A stretch of DNA of 56,697 nucleotides, taken from assembly GCA_036386415.1 (NCBI GenBank), contig DASVVT010000058.1, forward strand, positions 1 to 56,697, in the 5' to 3' direction. Of this stretch, positions 7,229 to 17,279 are shown piece by piece; position 1 is the stretch's first letter; each line of letters opens with the position of its first letter. This DNA comes from DASVVT01 sp036386415. GTDB taxonomy: Bacteria; Acidobacteriota; Blastocatellia; Pyrinomonadales; Pyrinomonadaceae. The notes beneath the pieces are model-generated. The model was not told the origin of the DNA. It did not search any database and saw nothing but the letters and a program-made list of their open reading frames with translations. Both the position numbers and the translations under genes were made by a program.

Positions 7229-9667
7229 ATGGCGACCCTCTGGCAAGACCTGCACTACGGCGTGCGGATGCTGCTGAGAAATCCCGCCTTCGCCTTCGTG
7301 GCGGTCATGACGCTTGCGCTCGGCATCGGCGCGAACACGGCCATCTTCAGCGTCGTCAATGCGGTCATCCTGCGTCCGCTTCCCTACGAGAGCCCGGAGC
7401 AGCTTGTCAGGGTCGGCGGGGCGAACCTGCGCACAGGCCGTGCGATGGGCTCCTTCAGTCCACAGGATTTTTACGACTGGCGAGAGCGCAACACTGTCTT
7501 CGAGCAGGTCGCGGCCTACGACGGGTGGTCGCCCGGATTGACCGGCACGAATGAGCCTGAAAGGATCGAGGCGGCGCGGGTTTCCGCCAGCTTTTTCTCG
7601 ATCCTCAGAGCCAAGCCGGAGATCGGGCGCGCCTTTCTTCCCGGCGAAGATCAGCCCGGCAATAACATGGTCGTCGTGCTCGGCCACAGCTTATGGAAGC
7701 GCCGTTTCGGTGCTGACCCCGGCATCATCAACAGCCAGGTCACACTCAACGGGGCGAGTTACACCATCGTCGGGGTCATGCCCGCCAGCTTTGAAACGCC
7801 ACGCTTCACACGCTCCATCCTGGCCGAGCCCGAACTCTGGGCTCCATTCGCGCCGAATCTAAACGACTGGACGCGCGGCGGACGCGCCGTCGATGCGGCG
7901 ATCGCGCGTCTCAAGCCCGGCGTGACGCTTGAGCAGGCCGATGCCGAGTTGAAAGCCATCGCTCGACAGCTTGAGCAGCAGTACCCGGATACGAACGCCG
8001 GTCAGAGCGTGAGCGTCGCCTCTTTACACGAGAGCCTGGTCGGAAAAAGCAGGACGGCGCTGCTGGTTCTGCTGGTGGCCGTCGGCTTCGTGCTTTTAAT
8101 CGCCTGCGCCAACGTCGCCAACCTTCTTTTGGCGCGAGCGGCAGCGAGACAGAAAGAGATCGCCATTCGCACGGCGCTTGGGGCGGGGCGGCTGCGTATC
8201 ATTCGCCAGTTGCTGACGGAAAGCGTGCTGCTGGCTGGCCTGGGTGGCGCGCTCGGATTGTTGTCGGCACTCTGGACTACAGACCTCCTCATCGCCGGGG
8301 CTGCGGACGCCCTTCCGCGCTTGAACGGGACGGTAGTGGATGCTCACGTGCTCGGCTTCACGCTGCTCGTCTCCCTCTTGACGGGAATCGCTTTCGGCAT
8401 CGCTCCGGCGCTCCAAGCTTCAAGACCCGATTTGAACGAGATGCTCAAAGAGGGCGGCAGAACCTCTGCCCTGGGCGGAGCAAGGGCGCGCGTGCGCAGC
8501 CTGCTCATCGTCGCGGAAGTCGCCGTCTCGCTGGTGCTCCTGATCGGCGCGGGGCTTCTGATCCGCAGCTTCCTGCGTCTACAGGAAGTCAGGCCGGGCT
8601 TCAACCCGGAGCATGTGCTGGCGCTTGAGATGTTTCTGCCGGGAATCAAGTACCCTGAAGACCACCAGCACATAGCCTTCTACGAAGAGGTCTTGAGGCG
8701 CACACGGGCGCTCGCGGGCGTCGAGGCCGCAGGCGTGGTGAGCGTGCTTCCCGTCAGCGACAACTATGATCGCATCGGATTCTCTGTCGAGGGAGAGCCG
8801 CCGCCCCCGCCCGGCGAAGGCCCTGATGCTGATCGCTACATGATCAGCTCAGGCTACTTTCAAGCGCTCGCCATTCCACTACAGAGTGGCCGTCAGTTCA
8901 ATGAAGATGATGGGAGAGCAGATGCCCAGCCGGTCGTCATCATCAACGAGACGCTGGCGCGCCGCTACTGGCAGACGAGCGCCCTTGCGCTCGGGAAGCG
9001 AGTCAGAGTCGGCGACGAGAGAAGACCGTGGCGGACTGTGGTCGGCATCGTCGGCGATGTGAAGCAATACGGGTTGGATACTCCTTCGACCATGCAGGTG
9101 TATCTGCCGCACCAGCAATCTCCCAGTCAGCAGATGACATTGGTGGTCAGGGCCGGGGGCGACCCCGCGAGCCAGACGGCTGCCGTGCGCAACGAAATCT
9201 GGGCGGTCGATAAGGATCAGCCCGTCTACAACATCAGGACGATGGAGCAGGTGCTCGCAAAGTCCATTGCCGGGCGGCGCTTCAACATGCTGCTCCTCGG
9301 CATCTTCGCAGGCGTCGCCCTGCTGCTGGCCGCGGTCGGCATCTACGGCGTGATCTCTTATTCAGTCACACAGCGCACGCACGAGATAGGCATCCGCATG
9401 GCGCTCGGTGCTCAAGGAAGCGACGTGCTCAAGATGGTCGTCGGACAGGGGATGGTCCTGGCGCTCATCGGCGTCGGCATCGGAATGATCGCCTCTTTCG
9501 CTTTGACGCGCGTGATCTCCAGCCTGCTTTTCGGCGTCAGCGCCACAGACCCGTTCACCTTCGGCGGTATCGCGCTGCTTCTGACAGTGGTCGCCTTCCT
9601 GGCCTGCTTCATCCCCGCACGCAAGGCGGCAAAGGTCGATCCGATGGTCGCGCTACGTTACGAGTGA
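7229..9667 (+). CDS. ADOP permease P1 (duplicated MacB/FtsX permease)
   Basis: An 812-residue inner-membrane protein, the first of fifteen paralogs. Layout: an amphipathic start (TLWQDLHYGVRMLL), TM1 (about 20-43), periplasmic domain 1 (about 45-265), TM2 (about 272-297, ending ACANVANLLLARA), a coupling segment QKEIAIRTALGAGR (about 305), TM3 and TM4. A second unit follows: TM5 at about 424-447, periplasmic domain 2 to about 685, TM6, coupling segment THEIGIRMALGAQ (about 716), TM7 and TM8, then a terminal PARKAAKVDPMVALRYE. There is no ATPase domain, unlike MacB itself. By family knowledge it belongs to TIGR03434 (ADOP) with MacB_PCD and FtsX domains. That both coupling segments can dock an ATPase dimer is inferred. 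It abuts the ATPase gene. PAF replaces the usual PGF at 20-22, and periplasmic domain 2 has a PPPPPGEG turn. Confidence 0.93.
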   Translation: MATLWQDLHYGVRMLLRNPAFAFVAVMTLALGIGANTAIFSVVNAVILRPLPYESPEQLVRVGGANLRTGRAMGSFSPQDFYDWRERNTVFEQVAAYDGWSPGLTGTNEPERIEAARVSASFFSILRAKPEIGRAFLPGEDQPGNNMVVVLGHSLWKRRFGADPGIINSQVTLNGASYTIVGVMPASFETPRFTRSILAEPELWAPFAPNLNDWTRGGRAVDAAIARLKPGVTLEQADAELKAIARQLEQQYPDTNAGQSVSVASLHESLVGKSRTALLVLLVAVGFVLLIACANVANLLLARAAARQKEIAIRTALGAGRLRIIRQLLTESVLLAGLGGALGLLSALWTTDLLIAGAADALPRLNGTVVDAHVLGFTLLVSLLTGIAFGIAPALQASRPDLNEMLKEGGRTSALGGARARVRSLLIVAEVAVSLVLLIGAGLLIRSFLRLQEVRPGFNPEHVLALEMFLPGIKYPEDHQHIAFYEEVLRRTRALAGVEAAGVVSVLPVSDNYDRIGFSVEGEPPPPPGEGPDADRYMISSGYFQALAIPLQSGRQFNEDDGRADAQPVVIINETLARRYWQTSALALGKRVRVGDERRPWRTVVGIVGDVKQYGLDTPSTMQVYLPHQQSPSQQMTLVVRAGGDPASQTAAVRNEIWAVDKDQPVYNIRTMEQVLAKSIAGRRFNMLLLGIFAGVALLLAAVGIYGVISYSVTQRTHEIGIRMALGAQGSDVLKMVVGQGMVLALIGVGIGMIASFALTRVISSLLFGVSATDPFTFGGIALLLTVVAFLACFIPARKAAKVDPMVALRYE

Positions 9668-9806
9668 GTAGACAGTAGTCAGTAGCCAGTAGAACAGAAA
9701 AACAGATGATGCAGTTGATGCTCATTCTCGAAAGCGATGGTAGATAGCAAAGCGAACGTCGCTGCTTTCTTTCTACTGACTACTGACTACTGTCTACTGT
9801 CTACTT
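9667..9806. repeat. Heptamer hairpin spacer, family A
   Basis: Left arm of AGTAGAC, AGTAGTC, AGTAGCC units; right arm of CTACTGACTACTGAC type. The core contains the shared TTGATGCTCATTCTCG segment and a small stem AGCGA/TCGCT (9751-9763). It separates P1 and P2. Confidence 0.92.
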
Positions 9807-9824
9807 GAAGGGGTTTTCTTAATT

Positions 9825-12254
9825 ATGGGAACGCTGCTACAAGACCTTCGTTACGGCTTTCGCATGTTGGTGAAGAAGCCTGGGTTCGCTTTCGTGACGA
9901 TAGTTACGCTGGCTCTGGGCATCGGCGCTAATAGCGCGATCTTCACCGTCGTCAACGCCGCGCTGCTGCGCCCGCTGCCCTACAGAGAGCCTGAGCGTCT
10001 GGTTCATCTCTGGGAGACCACGCCGCGCCAGCAGTTCGGCGAGAGAGAGGCTTCATACCCTGATTATCTGGACTGGAGAGGAAACAATCAGGTCTTTGAA
10101 GATGTCGCTGGCTACACGAGGCGCAGTTTCACACTCACCGGACGCGACACCCCCGAACGGCTCGAAGGAGCCGCCGTCACAGACAACTTCCTACAGGTGC
10201 TCGGCGTCGAGCCTATCCTGGGGCGCAGCTTTCGTCAGGGCGAAGACCTACAGGGCGCAGAGAAGCTCGTGCTGCTCAGTCATGGCCTCTGGCAGCGACG
10301 CTTCGGGAGCGACCCCAACATCGTCGGCCAGACCCTGGCTCTAAACGGAGAGAGCTACGCAGTCATCGGCGTGCTGCCGGAGAGCTTTCAATTCGCTCCC
10401 GCCAATAAGCCTGAAGTCTGGGCGACGTTGAACCCCAACGACGGCCAGGTGTCTCGCCGTTTCATGCACTGGCTGAACATCATCGCGCGCCTCAAGCCGA
10501 ATGTTTCCATCGAGCAGGCGCAGGCCGGGATGGGCGCGGTTGCGCAGACCATCGCACAGAATGATCCGCAGTCGCACACAGGCACCGCGATCAAAGTCGT
10601 TTCCCTGCATGAGCAGATCGTCGGGAACATCAGACCCATCCTGCTCGTCCTGCTCTGCGCGGTCTGCTTCGTGCTCTTGATCGCGTGCGCCAACGTGGCG
10701 AACCTGCTTTTGGTGCGTTCCGCCGGAAGACAGAAAGAGATCGCCATTCGCACGGCGCTCGGCGCAGGACGGATGCGCCTGATCCGCCAGTTGCTGACCG
10801 AAAGCCTTGCGCTCTCTATGATCGGCGGCGCGTGCGGCTTAGTGCTGGCGCAGTGGGGAGTTGATCTGCTGCTCGCCGGTATCCCAGCGTCTCAGGCCAA
10901 GGCGATGCCCTATTTGCAGGGGCTCACGATTGATAGCCATGTGCTCGCGTTCACCGTTCTGGTTTCGCTTGTGACGGGCGTCGTCTTCGGTCTCGCTCCG
11001 GCACTGCAATCTTCAAAACTCAACTTGCAGGAGTCGCTCAAGGAGGGCGGCAAGACATCTGCTGCGCCGACGCGCCAGCGGCTGCGCAATCTGCTGGTCG
11101 TCTCAGAGATCGCCCTCGCCCTGGTGCTGCTGATCGGGGCAGGCTTGATGTTGAAGAGTCTGGTGCGCCTGCTCGCGGTCGATCCGGGATTTAATCCGGA
11201 CAACCTTCTGACCCTGCGCGTGCTGCTTCCAAACACCAAGTATCCCGAGAACAATCAACTGGCGGCCTTCCACCAGCAGCTCATCGAGCGCGTCGAGAAT
11301 CTGCCGGGAGTGAAAGGGGTCGGGAGCGTCAGCATTCTTCCGCTGCTCGGCGGGAACACGGCGACCTTCATCCCCGAAGGACGGCCTGCTCCGGCTCCGG
11401 GCGAAGAGATCGAGTGCAACATACGCGATGTGAACTCAAGCTATTTCCGCGTCATGAATGTTCCGCTCATACGGGGGCGCTACTTCACAGATCAGGACAC
11501 TGCGGAGACGCCACCCGTCCTGATTATCAATCAGACGCTGGCGAATCGACTCTTCCCAGGAGAGGATGCGGTCGGCAAGCGTCTCATCTACCCGAAGATA
11601 GAGATGCCGCCCTTCGAGATCGTCGGCGTCGTCGGCGACGAGAAAGTGACCGGCCTCGACAAGGCCATCACGCCCGTCGTTTATGGCCCATACCTGCAAG
11701 CGCCCAACGATGGGATCAGCCTCGTCGTGCGCACCGGTAGCGATCCGAACGCCATCGCGCGCGCCGTGCGAGGCGAGATACGGGCGCTCGACGCAGACCT
11801 CCCCGTCTTCGATGTGAGGACGATGGGGCAGATCATAGACAGCTCGCAGTCAACTTTTCTCAGACGCTACCCTGCGTTTCTGATCGGCGTCTTTGCCTCG
11901 GTCGCGCTGGTGCTCGCCATGGTCGGCATCTACGGCGTGATCTCTTATTCGGTGACACAGCGGACGCACGAGATAGGCGTACGCATGGCCTTGGGCGCAC
12001 GCCAGCGCGACATCTTCAAGATGATTCTGGGGCAGGGGATGATCCTGACGCTCGTCGGAACAGGCTGCGGACTGGTGGCGGCCTTCGTCCTGACGCGCTT
12101 TCTATCGAGCCTGCTCTTCGGCGTGAGCGCGACTGATCCGCTCACGTATATCGCCGTGTCGCTGCCGCTCATCGCCGTGGCGCTCGTCGCCTGCTACATC
12201 CCCGCGCGTAAAGCGACGAGGGTCGATCCGATGGTGGCACTTAGATATGAATGA
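9825..12254 (+). CDS. ADOP permease P2
   Basis: 809 residues with the same two-unit layout as P1. The start carries the commonest array signature, MGTLLQDLRYGFRML, preceded by AAGGGG (9808-9813). TM1 reads LALGIGANSAIFTVVNAALLRPLPY, with Thr and Ala where most paralogs have Ser and Val. The first coupling segment is RQKEIAIRTALGAGR inside a VRSAGRQ context. The second is HEIGVRMALGARQRDIFKM, differing from the frequent GIRMALGAQ form. Periplasmic domain 1 opens with WETTPRQQFGEREASYPDYLDW, which no other paralog shares outside YPDYLDW. It ends KATRVDPMVALRYE. The next spacer changes from family A to family B repeats. Assignment as a duplicated orphan permease is secure; the substrate is unknown. 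Confidence 0.92.
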   Translation: MGTLLQDLRYGFRMLVKKPGFAFVTIVTLALGIGANSAIFTVVNAALLRPLPYREPERLVHLWETTPRQQFGEREASYPDYLDWRGNNQVFEDVAGYTRRSFTLTGRDTPERLEGAAVTDNFLQVLGVEPILGRSFRQGEDLQGAEKLVLLSHGLWQRRFGSDPNIVGQTLALNGESYAVIGVLPESFQFAPANKPEVWATLNPNDGQVSRRFMHWLNIIARLKPNVSIEQAQAGMGAVAQTIAQNDPQSHTGTAIKVVSLHEQIVGNIRPILLVLLCAVCFVLLIACANVANLLLVRSAGRQKEIAIRTALGAGRMRLIRQLLTESLALSMIGGACGLVLAQWGVDLLLAGIPASQAKAMPYLQGLTIDSHVLAFTVLVSLVTGVVFGLAPALQSSKLNLQESLKEGGKTSAAPTRQRLRNLLVVSEIALALVLLIGAGLMLKSLVRLLAVDPGFNPDNLLTLRVLLPNTKYPENNQLAAFHQQLIERVENLPGVKGVGSVSILPLLGGNTATFIPEGRPAPAPGEEIECNIRDVNSSYFRVMNVPLIRGRYFTDQDTAETPPVLIINQTLANRLFPGEDAVGKRLIYPKIEMPPFEIVGVVGDEKVTGLDKAITPVVYGPYLQAPNDGISLVVRTGSDPNAIARAVRGEIRALDADLPVFDVRTMGQIIDSSQSTFLRRYPAFLIGVFASVALVLAMVGIYGVISYSVTQRTHEIGVRMALGARQRDIFKMILGQGMILTLVGTGCGLVAAFVLTRFLSSLLFGVSATDPLTYIAVSLPLIAVALVACYIPARKATRVDPMVALRYE

Positions 12255-12348
12255 TGAATGCGGAATGCGGAATGCGGAATGAAAAGAAAAACATTCGCTT
12301 TTGATTTCGGTTTTTAATTCATCATTCCGCATTCCTAATTCATCATTT
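12250..12348. repeat. Heptamer hairpin spacer, family B (ATGCGGA)
   Basis: ATGAATGCGGAATGCGGAAT at the left is mirrored by ATTCCGCATTCCTAATTCAT at the right, around an A-rich/T-rich core. The left arm overlaps the P2 stop codon. It is closely similar to the spacer at 42278-42376. Confidence 0.9.
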
Positions 12349-12358
12349 GGAGATTGTT

Positions 12359-14767
12359 ATGGGAACGCTACTGCAAGACCTGCGCTATGGCTTTCGGATG
12401 CTGGTCAGGACGCCGGGGTTTACGTTCGTGGCGATACTGGCGCTGGCTTTGGGGATTGGCGCGAACACGGCGATCTTCAGTGTGGTCAACGGCGTGCTGT
12501 TGCGCCAGTTGCCGTACGAAGAGCCGGAGCGCCTGGTGGTGCTCGCTCAGAAGACCCAGGAAAGGCCACAGGCCGGTTTCTCGATTGCCGATCTCTACGA
12601 CTTCAAGGAGCAGAACCAGTCTTTCGAGCAGTGCGCCGGATTCTATTCTGAGCTTGTCAACTTCGGCAGCCCGCAGGGGACAGAGCAGTTGCCGGTCAGC
12701 TACGTCAACACAGACTTTTTCGCTGCGCTGAGAGTTCAGCCGGTGATAGGGCGTGCCTTTCAATCCAAAGACGATTACGCGGGCGCAAGCCAGGTGGTCG
12801 TGATCTCTCACGAGGTCTGGCAAAAGAAGTTTGGCGGCGACCCGAACGTGCTTGGTCAGAAGGTAACGCTGGATGGCAGGCCGTTTGAAATCGTTGGCGT
12901 GATGCCACAAGGGTTTCAGTTTTACGAACCCATAGACCTGTGGCTGCCGATAGGACTGTGGCCTTATTCGCGTGAGCGTGACAATCACTGGGCTTTGTAT
13001 GCTGTCGCCCGTCTCAAGCCCGGCGTGACCATCCATGCGGCGCAAGCTGAAATGGACGGGATTGCGGGACGGTTGAGCCAGCAATACCCGGACTCGAACA
13101 CGGACAGGGGAGCGGCGCTGTTTCCGCTCTACGACGAGATGGTGGGCGAGATTCGACCCTCGCTACAGTTGCTGCTCGGCGCGGTCGGCCTCGTGCTCCT
13201 GATCGCGTGTGCCAACGTCGCCAACCTGCTGCTGGCGCGCTCGACGGCGAGGCAGAAAGAGATTGCTATCCGCTCGGCGCTGGGCGCGCGGCGCTGGCGC
13301 ATCGTGCGTCAACTCCTGACAGAGAGCCTGTTGCTGGCCGTGCTCGGCGGGGCGCTCGGCGTGTTGCTGGCTTTCTGGGCTACTGATCTGGTGATGGCCG
13401 TCGGCGGCGCAGACATCCCGCGCCTGTCCGAAGTCAGCATAGACCGCCAGGTGCTCGGCTTTTCTCTGTTGGTGACGATGCTCGCGGGCTTCGGCTTCGG
13501 ATTAGCGCCCGCTCTGCAAGCGACCAAACTGGAGTTGACGACGGCGCTCAAAGAGAGCAGTCGCGGCGCAACCGGAAGAGGTGGTCGTCTGCGCGATTGG
13601 CTGGTGATCGGTGAAGTCGCGCTGGCGTTGATGCTGCTGATCGGCGCTGGCTTGTTGATTAAAAGCCTCTCGCTCCTGCGCGGCGTCAATCCGGGTTACG
13701 AGTCCGCACAGGTACTGACAGTCGGAATCTCTCTGCCGCGAGCGACCTACAATGACGACTTCGACCGGGCGCGTTTCGCTCAGCAGGTAATGGAACGCGT
13801 GAGCGCCATACCCGGTGCGCAGCAAGTAGCCTCGTCCTACCCTTTGCCTGTCTATGGCATGGCCTGGGGGATGTCTTACTGGGCGGAAGGCGAGCCGCCG
13901 CCGCCGCCCGGTCAAGCCCCGCCCTGCCAGACGGCGACGGTCAGCCCCGGTTTCTTCCAGACTCTGCGCATCCCTTTACTGCAAGGGCGCGACTTCAATG
14001 AAACGGACAGGCGCGAGGCGCAGGCTGTGATCGTCATTGACGAAACTCTGGCGCGTCGCCACTGGCCCGGTGAAAGTCCTTTGGGCAAACGTCTGACCGT
14101 CACCGGCGACCGCCCGCGCACAATCATCGGTGTCGTCGGGGCTGTCAGGAACTGGGGGCTGAATGAAGCGCCGCGACCGCAAATCTATCTCCCGCACCTT
14201 CAACCACTCGCGACGACGAGCTTTGTGCCGTTCACGTATCTCTCGGTGCGGACAGGGGTCGCGCCGATGAGCCTCGCGGCTTTGGTCAAAAGCAAGATCG
14301 AAGAAGTAGATCGTGATGTGGCTATCTCAGAGATGAAAACGATGGACGAGTTGCTGGATCAATCGGTCGCGCAGCGAAAGTTCTCGACCCTGCTGATGGA
14401 ACTCTTCTCCGCGCTCGCCCTGGTGCTCGCGGCAGTCGGCATCTACGGCGTGATGAGCTACTCCGTCACACAGCGTACACAGGAGATCGGTATCCGCATG
14501 GCTTTGGGGGCACAGACCTCGGATGTGCTCAAGATGGTGGTGCGCCATGGCATGACGCTGGTGTTCATCGAAGTGGGCATCGGTTTGGCGGGCGCGTTCG
14601 CCGTGACGCGGATCATGTCGAGCCTGCTGTTTAATGTTAGCGCCACAGACCCTGCGACTTTCGTCTGCGTGTCGCTGCTGCTGGCGGGCGTCGCGCTCCT
14701 GGCGTGTCTGGTTCCGGCGCGACGTGCGACCAAAGTCGATCCGATGGTGGCGCTCAGGTATGAATGA
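12359..14767 (+). CDS. ADOP permease P3
   Basis: 802 residues from the ATG at 12359, which has TTGGAG (12347-12352) at six bases; an in-frame TTG inside that site is the longer alternative. TM1 ends VVNGVLLRQLPYEEPERLV, with Gln replacing the Pro of LLRPLPY. The first coupling segment is QKEIAIRSALGARRWR, and TM3 is followed by WATDLVMAVGGADIPRL. The second unit has TQEIGIRMALGAQ (Gln for the common His) and then VVRHGMTLVFIEVGIGL, distinctly different from the VVGQGM version in its neighbours. Periplasmic domain 2 has a PPPPPGQAPP turn followed by a Cys, rare in this set. Ends RATKVDPMVALRYE. The spacer on its left resembles the spacer before P14, suggesting shared ancestry of those flanks. 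Confidence 0.92.
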   Translation: MGTLLQDLRYGFRMLVRTPGFTFVAILALALGIGANTAIFSVVNGVLLRQLPYEEPERLVVLAQKTQERPQAGFSIADLYDFKEQNQSFEQCAGFYSELVNFGSPQGTEQLPVSYVNTDFFAALRVQPVIGRAFQSKDDYAGASQVVVISHEVWQKKFGGDPNVLGQKVTLDGRPFEIVGVMPQGFQFYEPIDLWLPIGLWPYSRERDNHWALYAVARLKPGVTIHAAQAEMDGIAGRLSQQYPDSNTDRGAALFPLYDEMVGEIRPSLQLLLGAVGLVLLIACANVANLLLARSTARQKEIAIRSALGARRWRIVRQLLTESLLLAVLGGALGVLLAFWATDLVMAVGGADIPRLSEVSIDRQVLGFSLLVTMLAGFGFGLAPALQATKLELTTALKESSRGATGRGGRLRDWLVIGEVALALMLLIGAGLLIKSLSLLRGVNPGYESAQVLTVGISLPRATYNDDFDRARFAQQVMERVSAIPGAQQVASSYPLPVYGMAWGMSYWAEGEPPPPPGQAPPCQTATVSPGFFQTLRIPLLQGRDFNETDRREAQAVIVIDETLARRHWPGESPLGKRLTVTGDRPRTIIGVVGAVRNWGLNEAPRPQIYLPHLQPLATTSFVPFTYLSVRTGVAPMSLAALVKSKIEEVDRDVAISEMKTMDELLDQSVAQRKFSTLLMELFSALALVLAAVGIYGVMSYSVTQRTQEIGIRMALGAQTSDVLKMVVRHGMTLVFIEVGIGLAGAFAVTRIMSSLLFNVSATDPATFVCVSLLLAGVALLACLVPARRATKVDPMVALRYE

Positions 14768-14853
14768 ATTGCGGATTTCGGATTTCGGAATGCGGAATAG
14801 AAAACAGTTCTTGCTTTATCAATCCGCAATCCGAATTCCGCATTCCGCAATCG
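14765..14853. repeat. Heptamer hairpin spacer, family B (TGCGGAT/TTCGGAT)
   Basis: Left arm TTGCGGATTTCGGATTTCGG, right arm CCGCAATCCGAATTCCGCAT and onward, with a loop containing an A/T-rich stretch. It lies between P3 and P4. Confidence 0.9.
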
Positions 14854-14867
14854 AAAGAGGGGAAACG

Positions 14868-17279
14868 ATGAGGACACTCTGGCAGGACTTGAGATATAGC
14901 GCGAGAGCACTGCTCTTGAAGCCCGGTTTCGCAGCCGTGGCGATACTGACGATTGGGCTGGGGATCGGCGCAACGAGCACCATCTTCAGCTTCGTCAACG
15001 GCATTCTGCTGCGCCCCCTTCCCTATCAGCATCCTGAGCAGTTGGTGCTGGTGGACGAGACATCGTTGAATCGTGGAGTCGCTTCGATGGGCGTCTCGTT
15101 TCCAAACTTCGTTGACTGGCGCGAGCAAAACCATGTCTTTGAAAACATTGCTGCCTATACGGATGACAGCTTCACACTGACTGGAGACGGCGAGCCGGAG
15201 CAGCTACCGGGTGGGGAAATATCGTACGGCACTTTCGAGACGCTGGGCATCGCGCCCCTCCTGGGTCGCACCTTCCTCGCGGAAGAGGATCGCCCGGATT
15301 ATGATACGGTCGCCATCCTGAGCTACGGCCTGTGGCAGCGTCGCTTCGGCGGAAATCCGAAGATCATCGGCCAGACCATCAACCTCAATAATCGTCAGCG
15401 CACAGTGGTCGGCGTCATGCCGCAGGGCTTCCGCTTTCCCGAAGTGTCCGAGCTATGGGTTCCTCTGGCGCTCAACTCGCAGCTATGGACGCGCACCGAT
15501 CACGGGTTGAGCACGGTGGCGCGGCTCAAGCCCGGTGTCACGCTTTCAGAGGCGCAGGCCGAGATGAACACCATCGCGCTGAACATAGAGAAGCAGAACC
15601 CTGTCACCAATGAAGGGCTGGGCGTCGCGCTCCACAGCCTGCGCGAGGGGTTGGTCGGCGATTATCAAAAAGCTCTCCTCATCCTGCTCGGAGTCGTCGG
15701 CTTCGTGCTCCTGATCGCCTGTGCCAACGTCGCCAATCTTCTGCTGGCGCGGGCTTCCACAAGGCAGAAAGAGATCGCCATCCGTGCCGCGCTGGGCGCG
15801 AGCCAGTCGCGCATCTTCCGCCAACTGCTCACCGAAAGCCTGCTGCTCGGCGTGCTGGGCGGCGCGCTCGGTCTGGTGCTGGCCTTGTGGGGGCTTGATC
15901 TGCTGCTGGCCGCGATTCCTGTTGAGATTCCTTTCTGGATGAAATTCAGCATGGATGGCCGCGTGCTCTTGTTCACGATAGGGGTCTCGCTCCTGACGGG
16001 TCTCATCTTCGGCGTCGCGCCCGCGCTGCAAGCCTCGCGTCCCGATCTGAACGAAACGCTCAAAGACGGTGGCCGCACCAGCGCGAGCGCTACCCGCCAT
16101 CGCCTGCGCAGCCTGCTCGTCGTGGCGGAAGTCGCGCTCTCGCTGATGTTGCTGGTCGGCGCGGGCCTGATGATGCGCAGCTTTCTACGCCTGCAACACG
16201 TCAATTCCGGGTTGAACCCGGAGAACGTGCTGACGATGCAAGTGCCTTTGCCGCGCGCGAAATACGCGGAAGCGGCGCAACGCGGCGCCTTCTTCCATCA
16301 ATTGATCGAGCGGGTCGGCACGCTTCCCGGTGTGCAGGCCGTCGGTGCGATCTCGAACCTGCCGCTGAGCGGATCGCTCTGGGGTCGGGGCGTCACGGTC
16401 GAGGGACGCCCCGTGCTCTCTGTCGGACAAGCGCACATGATCAACCATTGTGTGATAACGCCAAACTACTTCCGCGCGATAGGCACGACGCTGCTCCTGG
16501 GACGCGACTTCAACGATTCGGACGCCTCTGACGCGACCAAGGTCACGATCATTGACGAGCGTCTGGCGCAGGAGTACTGGCCGAATGAAAGCCCTCTGGG
16601 CAAGCGCATCAGGTTCGGGCCGCCGGAGAATAACGAACCCTGGCACACGATCATCGGCGTGGTTGGAGCTGTACGGCACGAACGCCTCGACACTGTCACG
16701 CGGATGACCATCTACGTGCCGCATCTTCAAATTCCTGTGCGCAGCATGACGCTGGCGGTGCGCTCGGCCATCCCGCCGGAGAGTCTGGTGGCCGCCGTGC
16801 GTAATCAGGTGCGGGAGCTTGATCGCGATCAGCCTGTCACCAATGTGCGGATGATGACAGAGGTCATTTCCAGATCGGTCTGGCAATCGCGTCTCTACAC
16901 TATTTTGTTCGGCGCTTTTGCTGCCGTCGCCTTGATTCTGGCTTCAGTCGGCATCTACGGCGTGATCTCCTATTCGGTCACACAGCGCACGCACGAGATA
17001 GGCATCCGCATGGCTTTGGGCGCGCAAGCTTCCGACGTGCTCAAGATGGTGGTCGGACAGGGCATGCTGCTGGCGCTCATCGGTGTGGTCGCTGGCCTCA
17101 TCGGCGCGTTTGCTTTAACGCGCGTGATGTCAAGCCTGCTCTTTGGTGTCAGCGCCACAGACCCGCAGACCTTCATCGGCGTCTCGCTGCTGCTCATGAG
17201 CGTAGCGCTCGCGGCCTGCTACATCCCGGCGCGCCGAGCGATGCGAGTCGATCCGATGGTGGCACTACGTTACGAGTGA
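14868..17279 (+). CDS. ADOP permease P4
   Basis: 803 residues. The frame is open far upstream (to 14634), but that part overlaps P3 and the repeat; the ATG at 14868 with AGAGGGG five bases before it restores the array N-terminus (MRTLWQDLRYSARALLLKPGF). It has one of the most diverged starts: TIGLGIGATSTIFSFVNGILL replaces the usual LALGIGANTAIFSVVN. Periplasmic domain 1 includes WREQNHVFENIAAYTDDSF. The first coupling segment is RQKEIAIRAALGASQSR. The second half has the common form YGVISYSVTQRTHEIGIRMA, and its coding DNA from 16950 to 17070 nearly matches the same block in P1, P9 and P10. Ends RRAMRVDPMVALRYE. Followed by a family A spacer. Confidence 0.92.
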   Translation: MRTLWQDLRYSARALLLKPGFAAVAILTIGLGIGATSTIFSFVNGILLRPLPYQHPEQLVLVDETSLNRGVASMGVSFPNFVDWREQNHVFENIAAYTDDSFTLTGDGEPEQLPGGEISYGTFETLGIAPLLGRTFLAEEDRPDYDTVAILSYGLWQRRFGGNPKIIGQTINLNNRQRTVVGVMPQGFRFPEVSELWVPLALNSQLWTRTDHGLSTVARLKPGVTLSEAQAEMNTIALNIEKQNPVTNEGLGVALHSLREGLVGDYQKALLILLGVVGFVLLIACANVANLLLARASTRQKEIAIRAALGASQSRIFRQLLTESLLLGVLGGALGLVLALWGLDLLLAAIPVEIPFWMKFSMDGRVLLFTIGVSLLTGLIFGVAPALQASRPDLNETLKDGGRTSASATRHRLRSLLVVAEVALSLMLLVGAGLMMRSFLRLQHVNSGLNPENVLTMQVPLPRAKYAEAAQRGAFFHQLIERVGTLPGVQAVGAISNLPLSGSLWGRGVTVEGRPVLSVGQAHMINHCVITPNYFRAIGTTLLLGRDFNDSDASDATKVTIIDERLAQEYWPNESPLGKRIRFGPPENNEPWHTIIGVVGAVRHERLDTVTRMTIYVPHLQIPVRSMTLAVRSAIPPESLVAAVRNQVRELDRDQPVTNVRMMTEVISRSVWQSRLYTILFGAFAAVALILASVGIYGVISYSVTQRTHEIGIRMALGAQASDVLKMVVGQGMLLALIGVVAGLIGAFALTRVMSSLLFGVSATDPQTFIGVSLLLMSVALAACYIPARRAMRVDPMVALRYE

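Noticed and set aside
14634..14867. 5' extension of the P4 open frame
   Set aside because: It overlaps the end of P3 and reads through a heptamer repeat; a good ribosome site and the family N-terminus place the start at 14868.
17250..17275. TGGCACTACGTTACG at several permease ends as a sigma-54 site
   Set aside because: It lacks GC at the -12 position and simply encodes the conserved VALRYE terminus.
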